Positions 26,140-38,558 are shown, numbered from the stretch's first letter. The stretch is 64,000 bases of DNA from Chondrilla cf. caribensis (GCA_964020155.1 OZ026546.1:6966379-7030378), one strand, 5' to 3'. Program-made: numbers and translations. Notes: a model not told the origin generated them from the sequence alone.

Positions 26140-27070
26140 TGAGTGATATCAACTGGTACCCAATTCACTGGTATCTATCTAGACTTGGTGAATCTGCAAA
26201 GTATGAGGAGACTGATAATATAGGATAAGAGCAAGTGTTGGCATGTATGTACAACACCATCTGGTTAATATGTACTTACTATGTTCAGCCAGTTATCTGC
26301 ATGCTACTTATGTCCACAATCAACCATAACCAACAAATCCACCATCTGCCCTATTGTTCACGTTTATTATTACCAAATGGGATGGGTAACACTTAATTGG
26401 CAATCAGCTCAGTGCATGTTTCAGGTGTCCAAAACCACACATTATACACAGAGATGGTTTGTGAACTTTGGGACAGATTTAATTCCACTTTTACTTCCCG
26501 TGACACAAGGAATCTATTGCAATTGTTTGACATCACATGGTCCATGCATACATGCTGTATTACATGCATGTAAGATGCTGAATGGCATAGAATCAATAGA
26601 TATCCAACATAAGCTGATTCAGGACTGGACAGAACTCTGGCATAATAAGAGGGCGTCGCTGTACATCGGTGCGTGCATGTGCGCATGTTCTTTGCGGGTA
26701 GGACAATCTACACAATAGCGATGAACTACCCGCTGTTTACTAGCTAGTAACATGACAAGAAACGGCTTCACAAGCATGTTTACCTATATATACAATGGCG
26801 ACTTTTAAAACTACTGCTCCCACACTTTTAGTTTTTAGATTCTTACCTGGTGCGTTGATGGACCAAATAGCACGAAAGAATCACTAGCTTGATCAAAAAC
26901 AGTCTTTAGAGGACACAAAAGGGCAAATATTATACTCTTCGGATCGATGTCCCGTGGTCAGGCAAGTCTTATATATAAACCATAGGCCTTAATTATTAAG
27001 CGTCTATGCATTATATAAACATTCTATAACGGACGTTAGACGAGGGAATTCCCCTCTCGCGTAAGGCTCG
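26140..27070 (-). promoter_or_regulatory. G4 leader and class-B promoter with kB site 27044-27053
   Basis: The acceptor of the coding exon is at 26193, and the noncoding exon donor is at 26847 (CCAG|GTAAGA). The promoter has GGGAATTCCC at 27044-27053 and, about 30 bp towards the gene, TTTATATAATG. The intron (26.2-26.8 kb) resembles that of G10 at 58.3-58.9 kb but with many indels, so its open frames are not genes. Confidence 0.55.
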
Positions 27071-27173
27071 CATATAATATTATTTATTAATCAATTGCTC
27101 CAATTCATGTATACAAATGGAGCAATACAAACAGAAAAAATGCTGTATTTGATTCCTCCCATCCTTCAACAGT

Positions 27174-27343
27174 CTACTCTCTCCTTCCTCCTCCAACCTC
27201 TTCATATTCAGTAGTTGTACCAACATTCACTGCCTCATAAGCTGGGTTCTTCTCCATGGTCATCTCCTGATCAGTCTATCCAGAAGGAGGCTTCATGTCC
27301 ATTTCATCATAGACCAGTTCAGATGTCTTAGCTCCCTTTGGAA
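27174..27343 (-). pseudogene. Class B tail exon with premature stop (T3)
   Basis: A homologue of the class B tail, but the glutamine codon after PPSG is TAG (27276-27278), which removes NPAYEAV and YEEV. The acceptor (CACAG|TT) is intact. It lies 3' of the Ig exon at 28771, yet no membrane exon is found in between. Confidence 0.8.
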
Positions 27344-27344
27344 C

Positions 27345-28040
27345 TGTGACACATCAACTTGCACATTAATACTTTATACCTACTGGTTTGTACTGTATGT
27401 GGTCCTGCCAGCTATAGATACTGTCCCTAACAGGTACCACTGGGTGCAAACGGAAGGGACTGATCATCCAAAATAGTGACCAGTTTTCATCTACTAAATA
27501 TGACCAATCCATTGTTATCGTCCCTATGAATCTCATTAGCGTGTGTAAGACTCACTTTTGGTTGCACAACTACATGTGAACTAATTGCCCAATTGCCTAA
27601 ACCATACACTCACCTCAATTTACAGGTAGTAAGTGTGAAACATGACCACAAAATACCAGCCAGCTCAATAGTAACTGTTTACAATGAAAATTTTGAAAGT
27701 GTGACTGTATATCTCTATCTTGACTTATCATAATAGTTATTGTCTCTGTTACTTAGTGTGTTTACCATACAAGTGTGCAAACCATACAAGTGTATTTATC
27801 AAGTGTGTAAACATGGAAAAAGTTTCCTTCCTGTAACCATAGGTATTCAATTAGTACACTCAAAAACACAAAGTGTCCACACATAATACCTAGTACACTG
27901 AGCACATGCACTAGTGCCATGAGCTAATATCTGCATACATTACAATGGCATATGCACTGTCAACTACAGGCTATCCTCGTTCAGGTCTAGGGATATACAG
28001 CAGTTCTACAGTTTCCTGTCTGAGTGGTACATTACATTCC
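27345..28040. other. Class B tail-flanking intron sequence
   Basis: Non-coding family sequence as right of the other class B tails, with GTGAAACATGACCACA and repeated ACCATACAAGTGT. No membrane exon is seen where one is expected. Confidence 0.5.
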
Positions 28041-28042
28041 AA

Positions 28043-28160
28043 TGTGACTGATGTGACCGATGTGACCGATGTGACTGATGTGACTGATGTGACTGATGTG
28101 ACCGATGTGACTGATGTGACCGATGTGACTGATGTGACCGATGTGACTGATGTGACTGAT
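28043..28160. repeat. 9-bp minisatellite (GATGTGACY)n
   Basis: About 13 tandem copies of GATGTGACT/GATGTGACC. A shorter array of the same unit is at 40256-40322, both close to where the class B membrane exon lies or should lie. Being 9 bp, it is open in all frames; the valine-threonine-like frames are artefacts. Confidence 0.95.
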
Positions 28161-28277
28161 GTACTGTACATGTGTGTGATTAGTACTAAACATTGTGAAT
28201 ACTATGCATATTCATTAAAACATGATTGTATGACTTCCTACATGGAGATATGAGAACTGTACTTGTGTGTCATATGC

Positions 28278-28634
28278 TAGGGCTGGGAATCGGCTGAAAT
28301 TTTCAAATAGATAATCAGTACACCGATTAATCACTGGAAGTAATTAAGTGGGCGTAACCAGAAACCACTCCCACTTTATTAGACTAAATAGTCATTTAAT
28401 AGACATGAAGTGAAGTCCACAGAGCCCTTTTCACATTTCTGAATCAGGTACTCTTGAAGTACAAATTGAACCCAAGGAGTGAAGGTTCTGGGTGATAAAG
28501 TGGGGGTGGCTTCCTGGTCTACTCACTTAATTGCTTCCTGTGATTAATCGATTTGCTTGCACTATTAACGATAATCAGATTTGAAAGGAATATTGATTGA
28601 TTAATCGATTAATCGATTGATCGTCACAGCACTA
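28278..28634. mobile_element. 357-bp hAT-like non-autonomous element
   Basis: The start TAGGGCTGGGAATCGG and the inverted end (TAGTGCTGTGACGATC) are similar, as in hAT-type ends. The interior (AAGTAATTAAGTGGGCGTAAC, CCACTTTATTAGACT, GAAGGTTCTGGGT) is found in opposite orientation at 36.95-37.20 and 47.30-47.46 kb. I could not confirm an 8-bp target duplication. Confidence 0.6.
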
Positions 28635-28770
28635 GCAAGAACTCTAGCTACTGTGGAATTGATATTATCCACCATCAATGGTGTTACCTTATCAAATTAC
28701 CACCATGTGATGAATGTACTGTAAGTTAGAGACTATGACAGTGGATACTACTTTACATGCAGAAACTCAC

Positions 28771-29088
28771 ATCCTAATGACAAAGTAGCTGGAGGCTTAG
28801 TCTGTTCCATCCTCATGCTGACACTGATTACAGCCGAACATGACACAGTGACACAATTCAGAGACCTCATCACTGATGTGAGAACTAAAGGAGATCCGTT
28901 AGCACCAACAATCACTCCTCCAGTCCCACTCACAGCTCGGCTTGAACTAATAGTAGTAACCACTTCCCTTCCTCTCCTCAGGGTCCATGCTACAGTGTAG
29001 GGCTGAGTGCCGTCATTCGCTGCACACTCAAATGTAGCATTACCTCCTTCTACCACGTCTTGACTGGATGGTAGGACAGTGAAGTTGA
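28771..29088 (-). CDS. Ig-like domain exon downstream of G5
   Basis: A 318-nt phase-1 exon with acceptor CAG|TC and an intact GTGAG donor. It encodes an Ig domain with TFECAAND, AWTLRRG and TVSCSAV, the paralogue of 66-386 and 51914-52231. It can be reached from the G5 Ig exon at 30542 if the G5 terminal exon is skipped. Downstream only the broken tail T3 follows; FN3 and membrane exons are missing, so a membrane form cannot be made here. Confidence 0.75.
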
Positions 29089-31319
29089 CTGATTGCTATT
29101 ATAGTTAACATACAATAATTATGATTAGTCTTAGACATGTACACTTGCTGTGGTATCACAAGATAAAAAGGTTTAAAGCACATAAATCCACATCTTTTAT
29201 ACACTGATCTATTCGATCAACTCTAGCAATAGCTACATTAATTAGTCATCAATATCAGCAATGAATACCAAGCGAATTCTAGAAATTGAATCCCCGAGAT
29301 CTCCAACATCCTTCGACATTGCAATGCATTATAATTTTTTGTGATCAATAATTAGTGCCCACGAGGCCATTATGCTAGTAATTGGTATATATATATATAA
29401 TATGTAGATCCGCAAATGTTTAAGGTTACTATGAACAAACTCATTCACTACTATAGTGCATCAGTTGATCCAATAAGAACAAGCTCCACAAATCAATAAT
29501 ATACATATTCAATATAATATGTTTTGTTTCCTATTCGATGTAAATGCAACAGCACTGTATAACTCTATACGAATCTGGCACTGAGTTGCTGCTAATATTA
29601 ACTTATTATACTTTCAAAAATATGAAAGTAATAGTATTATATTATTAACACCAAATTCAATACAATGATACATTGAAGATAATAATATGCAACAAGGCTA
29701 CATAGGTTACCTAAATTACAAAAATGACTGGGAATAATCAATACATTGCTTGATCAGAGGTTCACTTCAACAGTGAGAGGTCTACTGTGTAAGCCGTTCA
29801 TTGTCATGTGGATGGTGACTTGGTAACTGGCTCCCTTCTCTGGAAAGTACACAGCAAAGGCCCTCACTTGTTTACCAACTGTTGTTTGTTGTATTGTTTT
29901 AGGACAACTAGGTGTCACCATGACAACAGATATCATAAAGCCATCAATATCATCAGCAACTGAAGCGGGAACAGACCACACAAGAACAACTGCCAACTGT
30001 GAAGGGAGGGTGAGCTTCAAGACCAAAATAGGAGACACAGCGTTCAGGTCTTCTGACACTGTAATTCCAAAATAAATGCCATTACATGATAACGAGTAAG
30101 CTCACAACACTCTAGTTTTACACTCAGATCATCCACCCTTCACCATAAATGAGCAGACAATACAAGGAGGAGACTAACCACATGCATTCTAGTGCTGCAT
30201 GGTCTACATTGAGGTGGATACCATTTGGGTTGACACATAGGGTAGATTATTTTAATTTAAATTGTAGAATTGTAGAATGTGGGAGTATCTAATAAATAAG
30301 CTTTCACAAATCTCACATCATTCTCAAAATTCAGTCCGGGGAAAATTACAGAGTGTGGTATGCAAATAAACAACATACCATAGTTACTCTCATGGAACCA
30401 GATCCCCTGCTATGCTGTTATAATACACTACACCTATTCCTCCTTACATAATTAGATAATAGGAGAACTGTTTATAGTCTCCTTGTGTCAAGACTATTAT
30501 AATACGAGGTAACACAGCCCTAGAGTAGAACATGGAAGTACCTATTGATATAGTAGCTGTCCCCTGAACACTGTTATCAGTCAGCTCTATACACTGAATA
30601 GTTCCTCCATTGTCTGCGGCAGTAAACCCAGTGATAGTGATGGTGGAGGATTGAGTGATACCACTTGTATCATTAGTAGTGATCCTGGGATTGTTGTTGG
30701 CTGCTAACTGTCCACTGTTACCTGTTACACTTATCCCACTTAATCCACTGATAGTCCACACAGCTGCAACAGTTACACTACAAGTAAACGTCTGTTGACT
30801 ACCACTGTACAAGGAGACTGTACCATCTGGCGTCAGAGCACCTGTAGAGACAATCACAAATTAACAAGTAATGCCATTCAGTGAACACCATAATCAACTG
30901 TCTCACTTTGTACTAGAATGTACACGATATCTGCAGGGACTGGACTGAGGGTTGCAGCAGCATTAGTTCCTCTACACTCCACACTAGTCAAATGTAAACA
31001 TTTCTGAACACCAGTTATGATCAGCTGTGTTCTATCAGGACTCAGGTACACTCCACTAGCACCAGGGAGATTAGTGGTGTTATCTGTTCTGGGTATCACT
31101 ACAGCTGCTCCAACAGGTTGTACGGACCAAGTGGCTAATCCTGAAACACCATTCACCTTGGGAACACAGGTGAAAAATGCTGTCCCTCCTTCAACTACTG
31201 TGGAATTCTCTGAACTCAGATCAAATATTACATTGTGACCTTCTATATCTACAAAATGACAGAAAGAGCCATATAAGATAATACGTAGATTGGATATAGA
31301 ATGATTTAAATACATTTCT

Positions 31320-32040
31320 TAACTGTAGGCCATGTGCTCGTTCATATAACAGCAAACGAATGAAATGAACCGTGAAACAAATGATCAAATGGAGGTCGAA
31401 ATGTCAAGTGAACAACAAAAACCTCATTTCCATTCACTGCTCATCAAACTTGCTCATTGTAATCAATTCCTTATTTACATTGACACCTTTGGATGAGCGT
31501 GTGGCCTTAACACTACATAGGTGACCAGAATCAATAGCCTTAGATACATTCTACACATGTGTATAATTTCAGGAGGTACTTCACTTCGGTAAAATTAAGC
31601 ATACTGCAGCAGCTGGTGAATGGGATCCCAACTGTTAGGTGGTACGTCCTAAAATACAGACCTTGGACTGTGTATACCGACTGTATACAGTGCAATTTGC
31701 ATTATGTACGCTGGTTAGTACGTATAGATACTCCCCTGAACATTGACATTGAACTTGGACTACTTCCCTTTTATGCTTCCAGTTACGGACACGTTTAGTT
31801 CAATAAGATTCATACAGGTGATTTGCACAAATGATAATTTGTTCTTATAGGAATTCGACCTGAAAAGTAGTCTACTACTACTTGCACCGGCCTTATACAC
31901 ACACACAGGCACACAGGCTAACAGACACACATACTCACACACACATGCACACACACACAATCATGTACCACAAGTCTTAGGTACACAATGTTATATATAC
32001 CACATCACATTAATATTCACATAACAGAATAATCTACTTA
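31320..32040. other. G5 intron, nothing recognised
   Basis: A+T-rich intron between Ig exons, with a short (CA)-rich stretch at 31897-31960. A plus-strand open frame at 31559-31798 has no recognisable motif and I do not call it. Confidence 0.4.
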
Positions 32041-32429
32041 CGTTGGACAATGATTGTAGCTGGAAGTGATGTGATTTGCACGGTTCCTATACCATTACAG
32101 ACAATGGTGGATCCATTTATAGCACGAGAAACATTCGTTAGAGTGAGATTCGTCCTATTCGCACTCAATGTTACATTCCCGATTCCTGGTACAGGGGTCC
32201 CACTGACCAAAATGATTGTGTTCCCACCAGTAGTAATCTGCCACGCAACAAGGACAATGGTGCCATTTTCCACTGGAACACAATGGAAAACAGCTGCAGA
32301 TCCCTCATCAACTGTGGTGTCTTCTGGAGTAGTTTGAAATTGTGGCTGCCCAAAACCTGCAGAATAGAAGTTTCAAATCAGGTGAAAAGAACATACCCAC
32401 TGGCCATTGATAGATGATGTCGGCATAGT

Positions 32430-32605
32430 GTCATACCTGCTCTGTTGGGGTAAGGGTTAGGGTTAGGGATAGATCCAAATATTATAAATAGGAAAATGGT
32501 CCCTCATCTAATCACAACCCTATAAAATAACCTCAACTACTACCTCTACCCCTAGCCCCCACCCCCAACTCTACCATTATCCTTAACCCTACTTTATCGG
32601 TATAC
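32430..32605. repeat. Telomere-like TTAGGG repeats with an inverted partner
   Basis: GGGTAAGGGTTAGGGTTAGGG at 32449-32469 holds two or three TTAGGG-type units. About 120 bp on, CCTTAACCCTAC gives a short inverted match. It lies in the first intron of G5, just left of the duplicated block. It may be an interstitial telomeric scar or part of a small inverted element. Confidence 0.5.
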
Positions 32606-33847
32606 CAATAGATACCACACACTATTATCATGATGGAGTTACACAAAACAGGAAAGTACTTCGAAAGCTTGCATAAGAAAACATTTGAAACTACTAACAG
32701 CTAGAGTGCTGATAACCAAATAACCAACATCAGACAAATGGTAGTGAATAACCACATAATGTTGATGGTCTTCAATATAAGCTCAATTAAATTTAGAATA
32801 TGCATGCAGCAATGACTGTTAGCTATTATGTAAAAGGTTCATTCAACTTTATTTCCAACAGAGTTTCTTTGATAACTTTTCCATTCCAGTGTTTAAAGGT
32901 TTGAGTATACATCAGATTCTGATCAGTACCATTATAGTGTATCAAGGTTGCCATTTTCACCAAGTCATTAGATTGGTTTATTGCTGCAAATAGGACAGTT
33001 ATTAAAAGAAATTATACCTATTTTTTGATTCAGCTTGGTGCTAAAGAGGATGGTTGGTATACATTCAAATCAATTTCATTTTAAAACCAGCTATAAAGAC
33101 ATTTGCATTATGGGACCAAGTTCACATAGACCCTATAGGTTGTGCTTGTATATAACCAAAGTCCACGTAGTACACCAATGGTCGTGGATGTTCAGCTGCA
33201 AGATGGAGCCAATGACTAAATTTGCTTGCATTGCTTGTCTGCAGCTGAACACCCCATAATGATTTTGCAGATTACTAATAACAACTCTCAACAACCTGGT
33301 TAGATCATAGATAATAGAACCACTTCTATTATCTATTGTTAGATATTCTCCTAACTGTTACTGTAACAGCAGTATTAGGTATCTTCAATATGCTTAAGGT
33401 TAGCATGGTATGCCATAAAGGAAGGTGCTCCATTCCAATTCAGTAGAGAGAGCATAGGCAACGTCTTCTTTACCGCAATAATAGGACAGCCGGTGTTACT
33501 GTAACAGTAATAATTTTAAAACAACTCACATAGAACATCAAGAGTGTTGTTATCTGTGTTTCCATTTAAATCATCGCAAGTGAACATGGAACCATCGTCT
33601 GAGTGTTCTAGTGGACCATACGCATATTCAAAGCGGTGTTCCCAATCACTCTGGAGCCAAGAAACTTGGGGAGTGTTGTAATATCGGTATTACCCAATCT
33701 CAGCTGAATCGTGAAGGTAGTACTGGGAAAGGTACATCTAATAGTTAAATTTTGTCCCCTTATGCCATTAAAAGGGTTTGGCTGTAACTGAACTTGAGCT
33801 GAAACGAGTTGAAGAACGAATGTACTTAACGCGACTCGATCCAACAT

Positions 33848-34260
33848 CTCGGACAGTCTTCGTGGACGATCGAGAGTATGACGTAAATTTCTGTCTCTAA
33901 CAACCGACTTCAGGCGTTTACCGAATACTCGAAGCTTATCATTATAAATCAACACACTATAGATATTAGCTGATAACTTCTTAGCGTCGACCGTCCCGTA
34001 CTCGTGTACCGAATCTGCAAAACAAATACCGCGACCGGTGATGGGGGATTCCCTTTTACGCTAAGCTGCAACATGGAACCATAGGGTCTATGATGGAACC
34101 AAAAATTGCTGAACACAAACGCATCACCAACAGAGAAGATGGAGAAAGTAATGTAGTAGCTCTTGTACCCCTTAGTTTGCTTCAAGGGACGTCTGTAGTC
34201 AAGTATACATATACACTGTCTGCCCGTCTCAATACTAGTAGACACTTCAGTAGTCTATAG
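33848..34260 (-). promoter_or_regulatory. G5 class-A promoter with kB site 34044-34053
   Basis: CCGCGACCGGTGATGGGGGATTCCC: the last ten bases, GGGGATTCCC, fit GGGRNWYYCC perfectly and lie 197 bp upstream of the start codon. CGAATCTGCAAAACAAATACC and the AACAGAGAAGATGGAG block flank it. The copy before G7 is the same. Confidence 0.6.
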
Positions 34261-34402
34261 TCAGATGAACAGTTAGCCAGGGGAGTATACCTTAATACGC
34301 CACACTGCTGCAACCCAAAGATGGTTAATTCAATACAATAAATCTTGATCGTGTGCTCTAAGTTATGAAGTACAAATACATGTTTGAGAGATGGACATGT
34401 AT

Positions 34403-34826
34403 CAGGCCCGTACGCAGGCTTTACAAAAGGGGGTTACATTTTTAGTCCAGTTCATATCCATCTGTAATCACACATGCATGCCATCACAACTACATAGATC
34501 ATCATTGAACGTTTAATATTAATTAAGCAACACATGCAGCTTATGTCTGGTCATGTCACAAATATATTATGTATATATACACAGCTCAATAATATCTGCT
34601 GTGCTGAATCAGAATCAAAATTAGCTGATTCCAGTCTACATAATCATTACATCATATAATGGGGTGGCTGCATCACCTTTGTATCAGATCGAATTACTGT
34701 GAAATTTTGATCATTTGTGCCCTAGACAATGGTGATACTTGGATAACAGCATTTTATCATTTCAATGTATAGACACAAAGGGGGATTCAGTCGAACCCCC
34801 TCGAACCCCCCCTGTGTACAGGCCTG
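34403..34826. mobile_element. 424-bp DNA transposon, TSD TGTAT, present in one duplicate only
   Basis: The ends CAGGCCCGTACGCAGG and (inverted) CAGGCCTGTACACAGG match. TGTAT flanks both sides (34398-34402 and 34827-34831). The matching site in the second duplicate (about 45540) reads GGACATGTATAATAC with one TGTAT and no insert. No transposase. Confidence 0.9.
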
Positions 34827-35316
34827 TGTATAATACAAAATTAATAATCACACACACACTACAAAAATTCATAGCACGATTCATATAAATATCATGTATG
34901 TCTCAGGAATTGAAAACTAGAAAACAAGAGATGTACAAATGATGTCAATAATGTGTCTAATATGTGATTTATCATAAATTAGCATAAACAGGTTTGGTTT
35001 TGCTGATGTGTGCTTGTCCTATTGGCTCATAAGCAGGATTAGTTGTGAGTTTCATTTCCACTTCTTCATAATTTGGATTCTGAATCGAACCCTCAATGGT
35101 AATGGGTTGATAGGCAGGGTTCGATTCCAGTTGTACATTTTTGATTTCAGTTTCAGAATGTGTATCCACTTCATCATAAACACGGTCTTCTTTCCCGGGG
35201 TTGTGTGGTGGACTGTTCCCTCTTGCTACAATGCCAATATAAAGCAGTATGTATTGTATGCACACTTCAGCCATTTACACAATATACACTATAATACTAT
35301 AATATAACACAGAGAC

Positions 35317-35337
35317 ATCACACACACACACCCCCCC

Positions 35338-35369
<32 letters not shown>

Positions 35370-35370
35370 A

Positions 35371-35431
<61 letters not shown>

Positions 35432-35445
35432 ACACACACATATCT
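35317..35445. repeat. (CA)n tract between membrane and tail exons of G6
   Basis: Interrupted (CA)n; the G8 twin (46031-46093) is much shorter. Confidence 0.95.
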
Positions 35446-35682
35446 TACACGTGAGCTGTACAAGTTGTACATAAAGCACTCACTATTCTTCCAGAACTTC
35501 ATGCACAAGATCACACAGACAATGATAATAATGATAATGGCAAGGAGAAAAACCACTACCAATCCGATTGCCACAAGAATGTAGACAGGAAATGAGAAAC
35601 CTAATGGTTGTGTGGGCAATGTCAACAGAAGAAGGCATACAGTATCATAGCTGATACCTAGCAGCACGTCAATAACATCAAC

Positions 35683-35937
35683 AACACCTTCCATTTTGTA
35701 ATGCACATTTCCATTATAAAAGGTATCAGGCTTGGGTCCACAAATTTGCAAACCCACAAAGATCAAAGGGAGATCAAAGAGTGTTTACACTTTCAAAACA
35801 CAAAACAAATAACAATAAACAATTTGTTCAATAAACTTGCAGCTGTCGCAGCTGATGCCTCTATGGGTTTGCAAATTTGTGGAACCTAGCCTGGTTCCTT
35901 TTATAATGGAAATGTACATTACAAAATGGAAGGTGTT
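35683..35937. mobile_element. 255-bp MITE, TSD CAAC, absent from the other duplicate
   Basis: The inverted ends match over about 80 bp (AACACCTTCCATTTTGTAAT, then TCCATTATAAAAGG and CCACAAATTTGCAAACCCA). CAAC flanks both sides. The G8 copy at about 46333 has no insert. Confidence 0.88.
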
Positions 35938-36951
35938 CAACGTACAGAGATGAAGTGAATGTATGCATGTGCAGTATGTAGCTCTAATTCAATTCTCTCA
36001 AATTCATTTTGACTAAGACTGCTGTACACAGGAATACATATCTTACAGGAGAAATGTAAGGCAAACACCCAAACACCCCCCCCCCCCCCACGCACACATA
36101 CCTGTAACAACAAACTCCTCTGACACAACACTCTCTGATGATCCATGTTCATTGACTGCAGTCACTCTCACTGTATAACTACCACCACTAAGGACACCTT
36201 GGTATGTGGTGGTCACTGGGGAAGACAGTCCTGATGGAGTAGCAGAGACTACTTGAGTATCAGATTGACGAGCAGAGCGGCCATCTTTAGTGAACTGAAG
36301 TTGGAATGAGAACGTGCTCCCACTCCTCATCCTCTCAGTACCAGGATAGTCTGTACTCAGTACAACAGTTACTGTAGTACGATCAGAGGTTACTGTGAGT
36401 CTAGCTGGGTTGGAGGGTCTGCCTGTAATGAGGATAAGGTATACGCATGGATGCACACACACGCGCACGCACACACACACACACACAACACACTAGGACT
36501 ACAGACCAACTCACCCAACAGAGGAGTCACTGTCACATCACGTTCTGATGTTCCAAACACATTCTTCACTGAAACTCTAAAGGTGTACTCCCTACCAGCT
36601 TGTAGTCCTGGGATGAACAGGTTGTCACCTTCACGTGATGTGTTTGGATGTAGGACTCCATTTCTGTACACTCTGACAACAAGTGTTGGGTCATCGGGAT
36701 CCTCCAGGTTGAGCTTCACTCCAGCACAGCATGTTTGGTTGGCACTTGGATCAAGAGAGGTAGGAGCCATTGTGATGTTTGGAGGATCTGTACAGGTTAG
36801 AGACTATAATAAAGCTATGAAATAATACTACTTTGGTTTGGCCAGAGACAGTGTACACACTCGAGGGTCTGCAAGCATATGTATACAATAAAGTGAGAAT
36901 GTGAGTATAGTGGACACATACAGGCCATATAATATTATACTAGTTTATGAG

Positions 36952-37204
36952 GGTCTCTGGTAAAGCTTGTAGGAAGTAATTAAGTGAGTAGAACAGGAAG
37001 CCACCCCCAACTTATTACCCAGAACCTTCACTCTTCAAGACTTCCTAAAATGTGAAAAGAACTCTAAAGAATCCACATCACTTCTATTGGATGACTACTC
37101 AGTCTAATAAAGTGGCGGTGGTTTCTGGTTACGCCCAGTTCATTACTTCTGGTGGTTAATTATTGATAAATCAATGGATTACTGATATTATAATATCTCC
37201 TTTC
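36952..37204. mobile_element. Fragment of the 28.3-kb element, interrupting G6
   Basis: Reverse-oriented match to 28278-28634 (AGTCTAATAAAGTGG, GGTTACGCCCAGTTCATTACTT). It replaces the second half of the first Ig exon and most of the next. Confidence 0.7.
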
Positions 37205-37348
37205 AATAGATGTCCTATCGTTACAGGTTATACTCAGGTTCTCTCCTTCCCCTACCACGACTTGCCCTTCTGGAGAAAAGGTCACACCTTGAGCTAAAGA
37301 GATGGTCCAGGTAAACTGGAGAATGATGGCAAACTCGACAATATCCAT

Positions 37349-38150
37349 TGGCCAATACAATATTATTCTTTGAGATATTTAGACTTTATGGATCTGCAAA
37401 CGAAGTAAAGAGGATATTAAGTAGGATGACAGTAAGTGTCTGCATGCACCTTAAATACTGGGTGGTATTGCAATAGAAATTACTTTGAAAATAGACCATT
37501 ATCAATTTGCCTTTATCTGGATTTGACTCTTATCCTTTACTGATACTTGGTTTGTACAATATGTAGTGATGTACCAGATAGTATGAAAAGAATTATATAT
37601 AATTATAAGGTACTCAAAAGTGACTGTAATTATACTTCATCCATACACATGCACTCGGCACATTCATTGTTTTCTATACAAGTCCACAAATATGGAATTG
37701 TTTTCTTATATTTAGACATAACATTCACTAACACTGTCAGCTATCTATTTTCAGGCATGTTTCAGGCCACTATCATAACAGTAACACTCACTGTTTCTTG
37801 TAATTGTCTGTTCAGTATATCATGTCCTATGTGTGATCAATATGAAACAATAATAATTTGCATGTGCATTCACTGAGCATATTGTATACGCATGATTATA
37901 TATAACAAAATATGGGGAGAGATGCTTTGGATGTTAACCTGTATATCTACTGTACCCAGCTATAGGCCCAGTTTTGTGTAGCCAGCAAGTGAAAAGGAAG
38001 CAGAAAAGGTGATTGCCCACACAAGACTGCCATATGGTCTCCCATGACATGTTCTCATGTATCTCACATACCATAATAATATGTATACACGTGTGCTTCT
38101 ATGTATTGATCTGAATAAGCATTATTAAGAAGCAAAATAAGTATATCATG
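37349..38150. other. G6 upstream spacer
   Basis: The acceptor of the leader (TGCAG|ATCCATAAAG) is at 37392-37394. The rest is A+T-rich, duplicated at 47615-48420, and has no recognisable gene; the open frame at 37547-37876 has no motif. Confidence 0.45.
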
Positions 38151-38156
38151 AGCTCA

Positions 38157-38263
38157 CCTCTTCTCATTTTGATCCAGTACCAATACTAGCATCGAACACA
38201 GTTGAGATCACAAGGCAGGCCAGTACAGCAATGATGACTACTGTGATAATAGCTTATCTGTTG
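38157..38263 (-). pseudogene. Decayed class B membrane exon
   Basis: The start CTCACCTCTTCTCATTTTGA and the inner part (CAGTACAGCAATGATGACT) match the class B membrane exons at 40480 and 50472, but the middle is scrambled and out of frame. It lies between an orphan tail exon and the G6 start, out of the normal order. Duplicated at 48424-48534. Confidence 0.65.
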
Positions 38264-38527
38264 AAGGTACAGGTCGGCATAGTTCCTTATACAGTAAGCA
38301 AAATATCTATTTCATGGAGATTGAAGAATTCTAACACACATACAAACAAACAAACAAACATAGTCACACATATGCGTGCACACCTATATACACACATGTA
38401 TGCACATACACACATGTACAGACACACACTCAAGTACACAAACAAATACAGACACACGTGTACACATGGTATACAAGTGTACACACAGACTAACACACAA
38501 GTACACACACGCACGCACGCATGCATG

Positions 38528-38558
<31 letters not shown>

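Larger units (their letters stand above)
29754..33847 (-). pseudogene. G5: secreted Ig4-FN3-like relative of G1, frameshifted in exon 1
   Basis: Exons: 33847-33530 (signal MLDRVALSTFVLQLVSA plus Ig), 32356-32042, 31248-30907, 30841-30542 and 30058-29754 with the stop after VEVNL. Exon 1 is 318 nt where its near-identical twin in G7 is 319 nt. One A is missing at about 33629-33632 (CAAAGCGG against CAAAAGCGG), so the frame is lost in the first Ig and stops soon after. The other exons are open, phase 1 and well conserved (VFHCVPV/VCNGIG, FFTCVPK/VECRGT, TFTCSVT/IQCIELT). A recent loss, or a sequencing error, is possible. Confidence 0.75.
34972..37348 (-). pseudogene. G6: class A receptor, 3' half intact, 5' half destroyed
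   Basis: Intact exons: 36787-36515 (FN3 with [10 protein letters not shown]), 36422-36102 (FN3), 35600-35484 (helix VYILVAIGLVVVFLLAIIII) and 35225-34972 (class A tail). The membrane exon uses a downstream acceptor (ATTAG|GT) because the usual CAG is CAT. The start exon begins at 37348 (MDIVEFAIILQFTWTISLAQ) but is cut after about 48 codons, inside Ig1 (ITCNDRTSIE), by an element fragment at 36952-37204. A piece of an Ig2 exon survives near 36836-36872. No route joins the signal peptide to the FN3 exons in frame. Confidence 0.8.

Noticed and set aside
26281..26718. 145-aa plus-strand frame in the G4 leader intron
   Set aside because: The matching DNA before G10 (58.3-58.8 kb) has indels that break the frame; no domain recognised.
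27945..28253. Frame with VTD/VTS repeats, and a CRISPR-like look of the 9-bp array
   Set aside because: A pure 9-bp tandem repeat without unique spacers; open in several frames; eukaryotic context.
33035..33259. 74-aa plus-strand frame conserved at 44195-44419
   Set aside because: The identity follows from the 6-kb duplication as a whole, non-coding DNA included; it lies in an intron and has no motif.
35008..35307. Plus-strand frames opposite the class A tails
   Set aside because: Antisense shadow of the tail exon.
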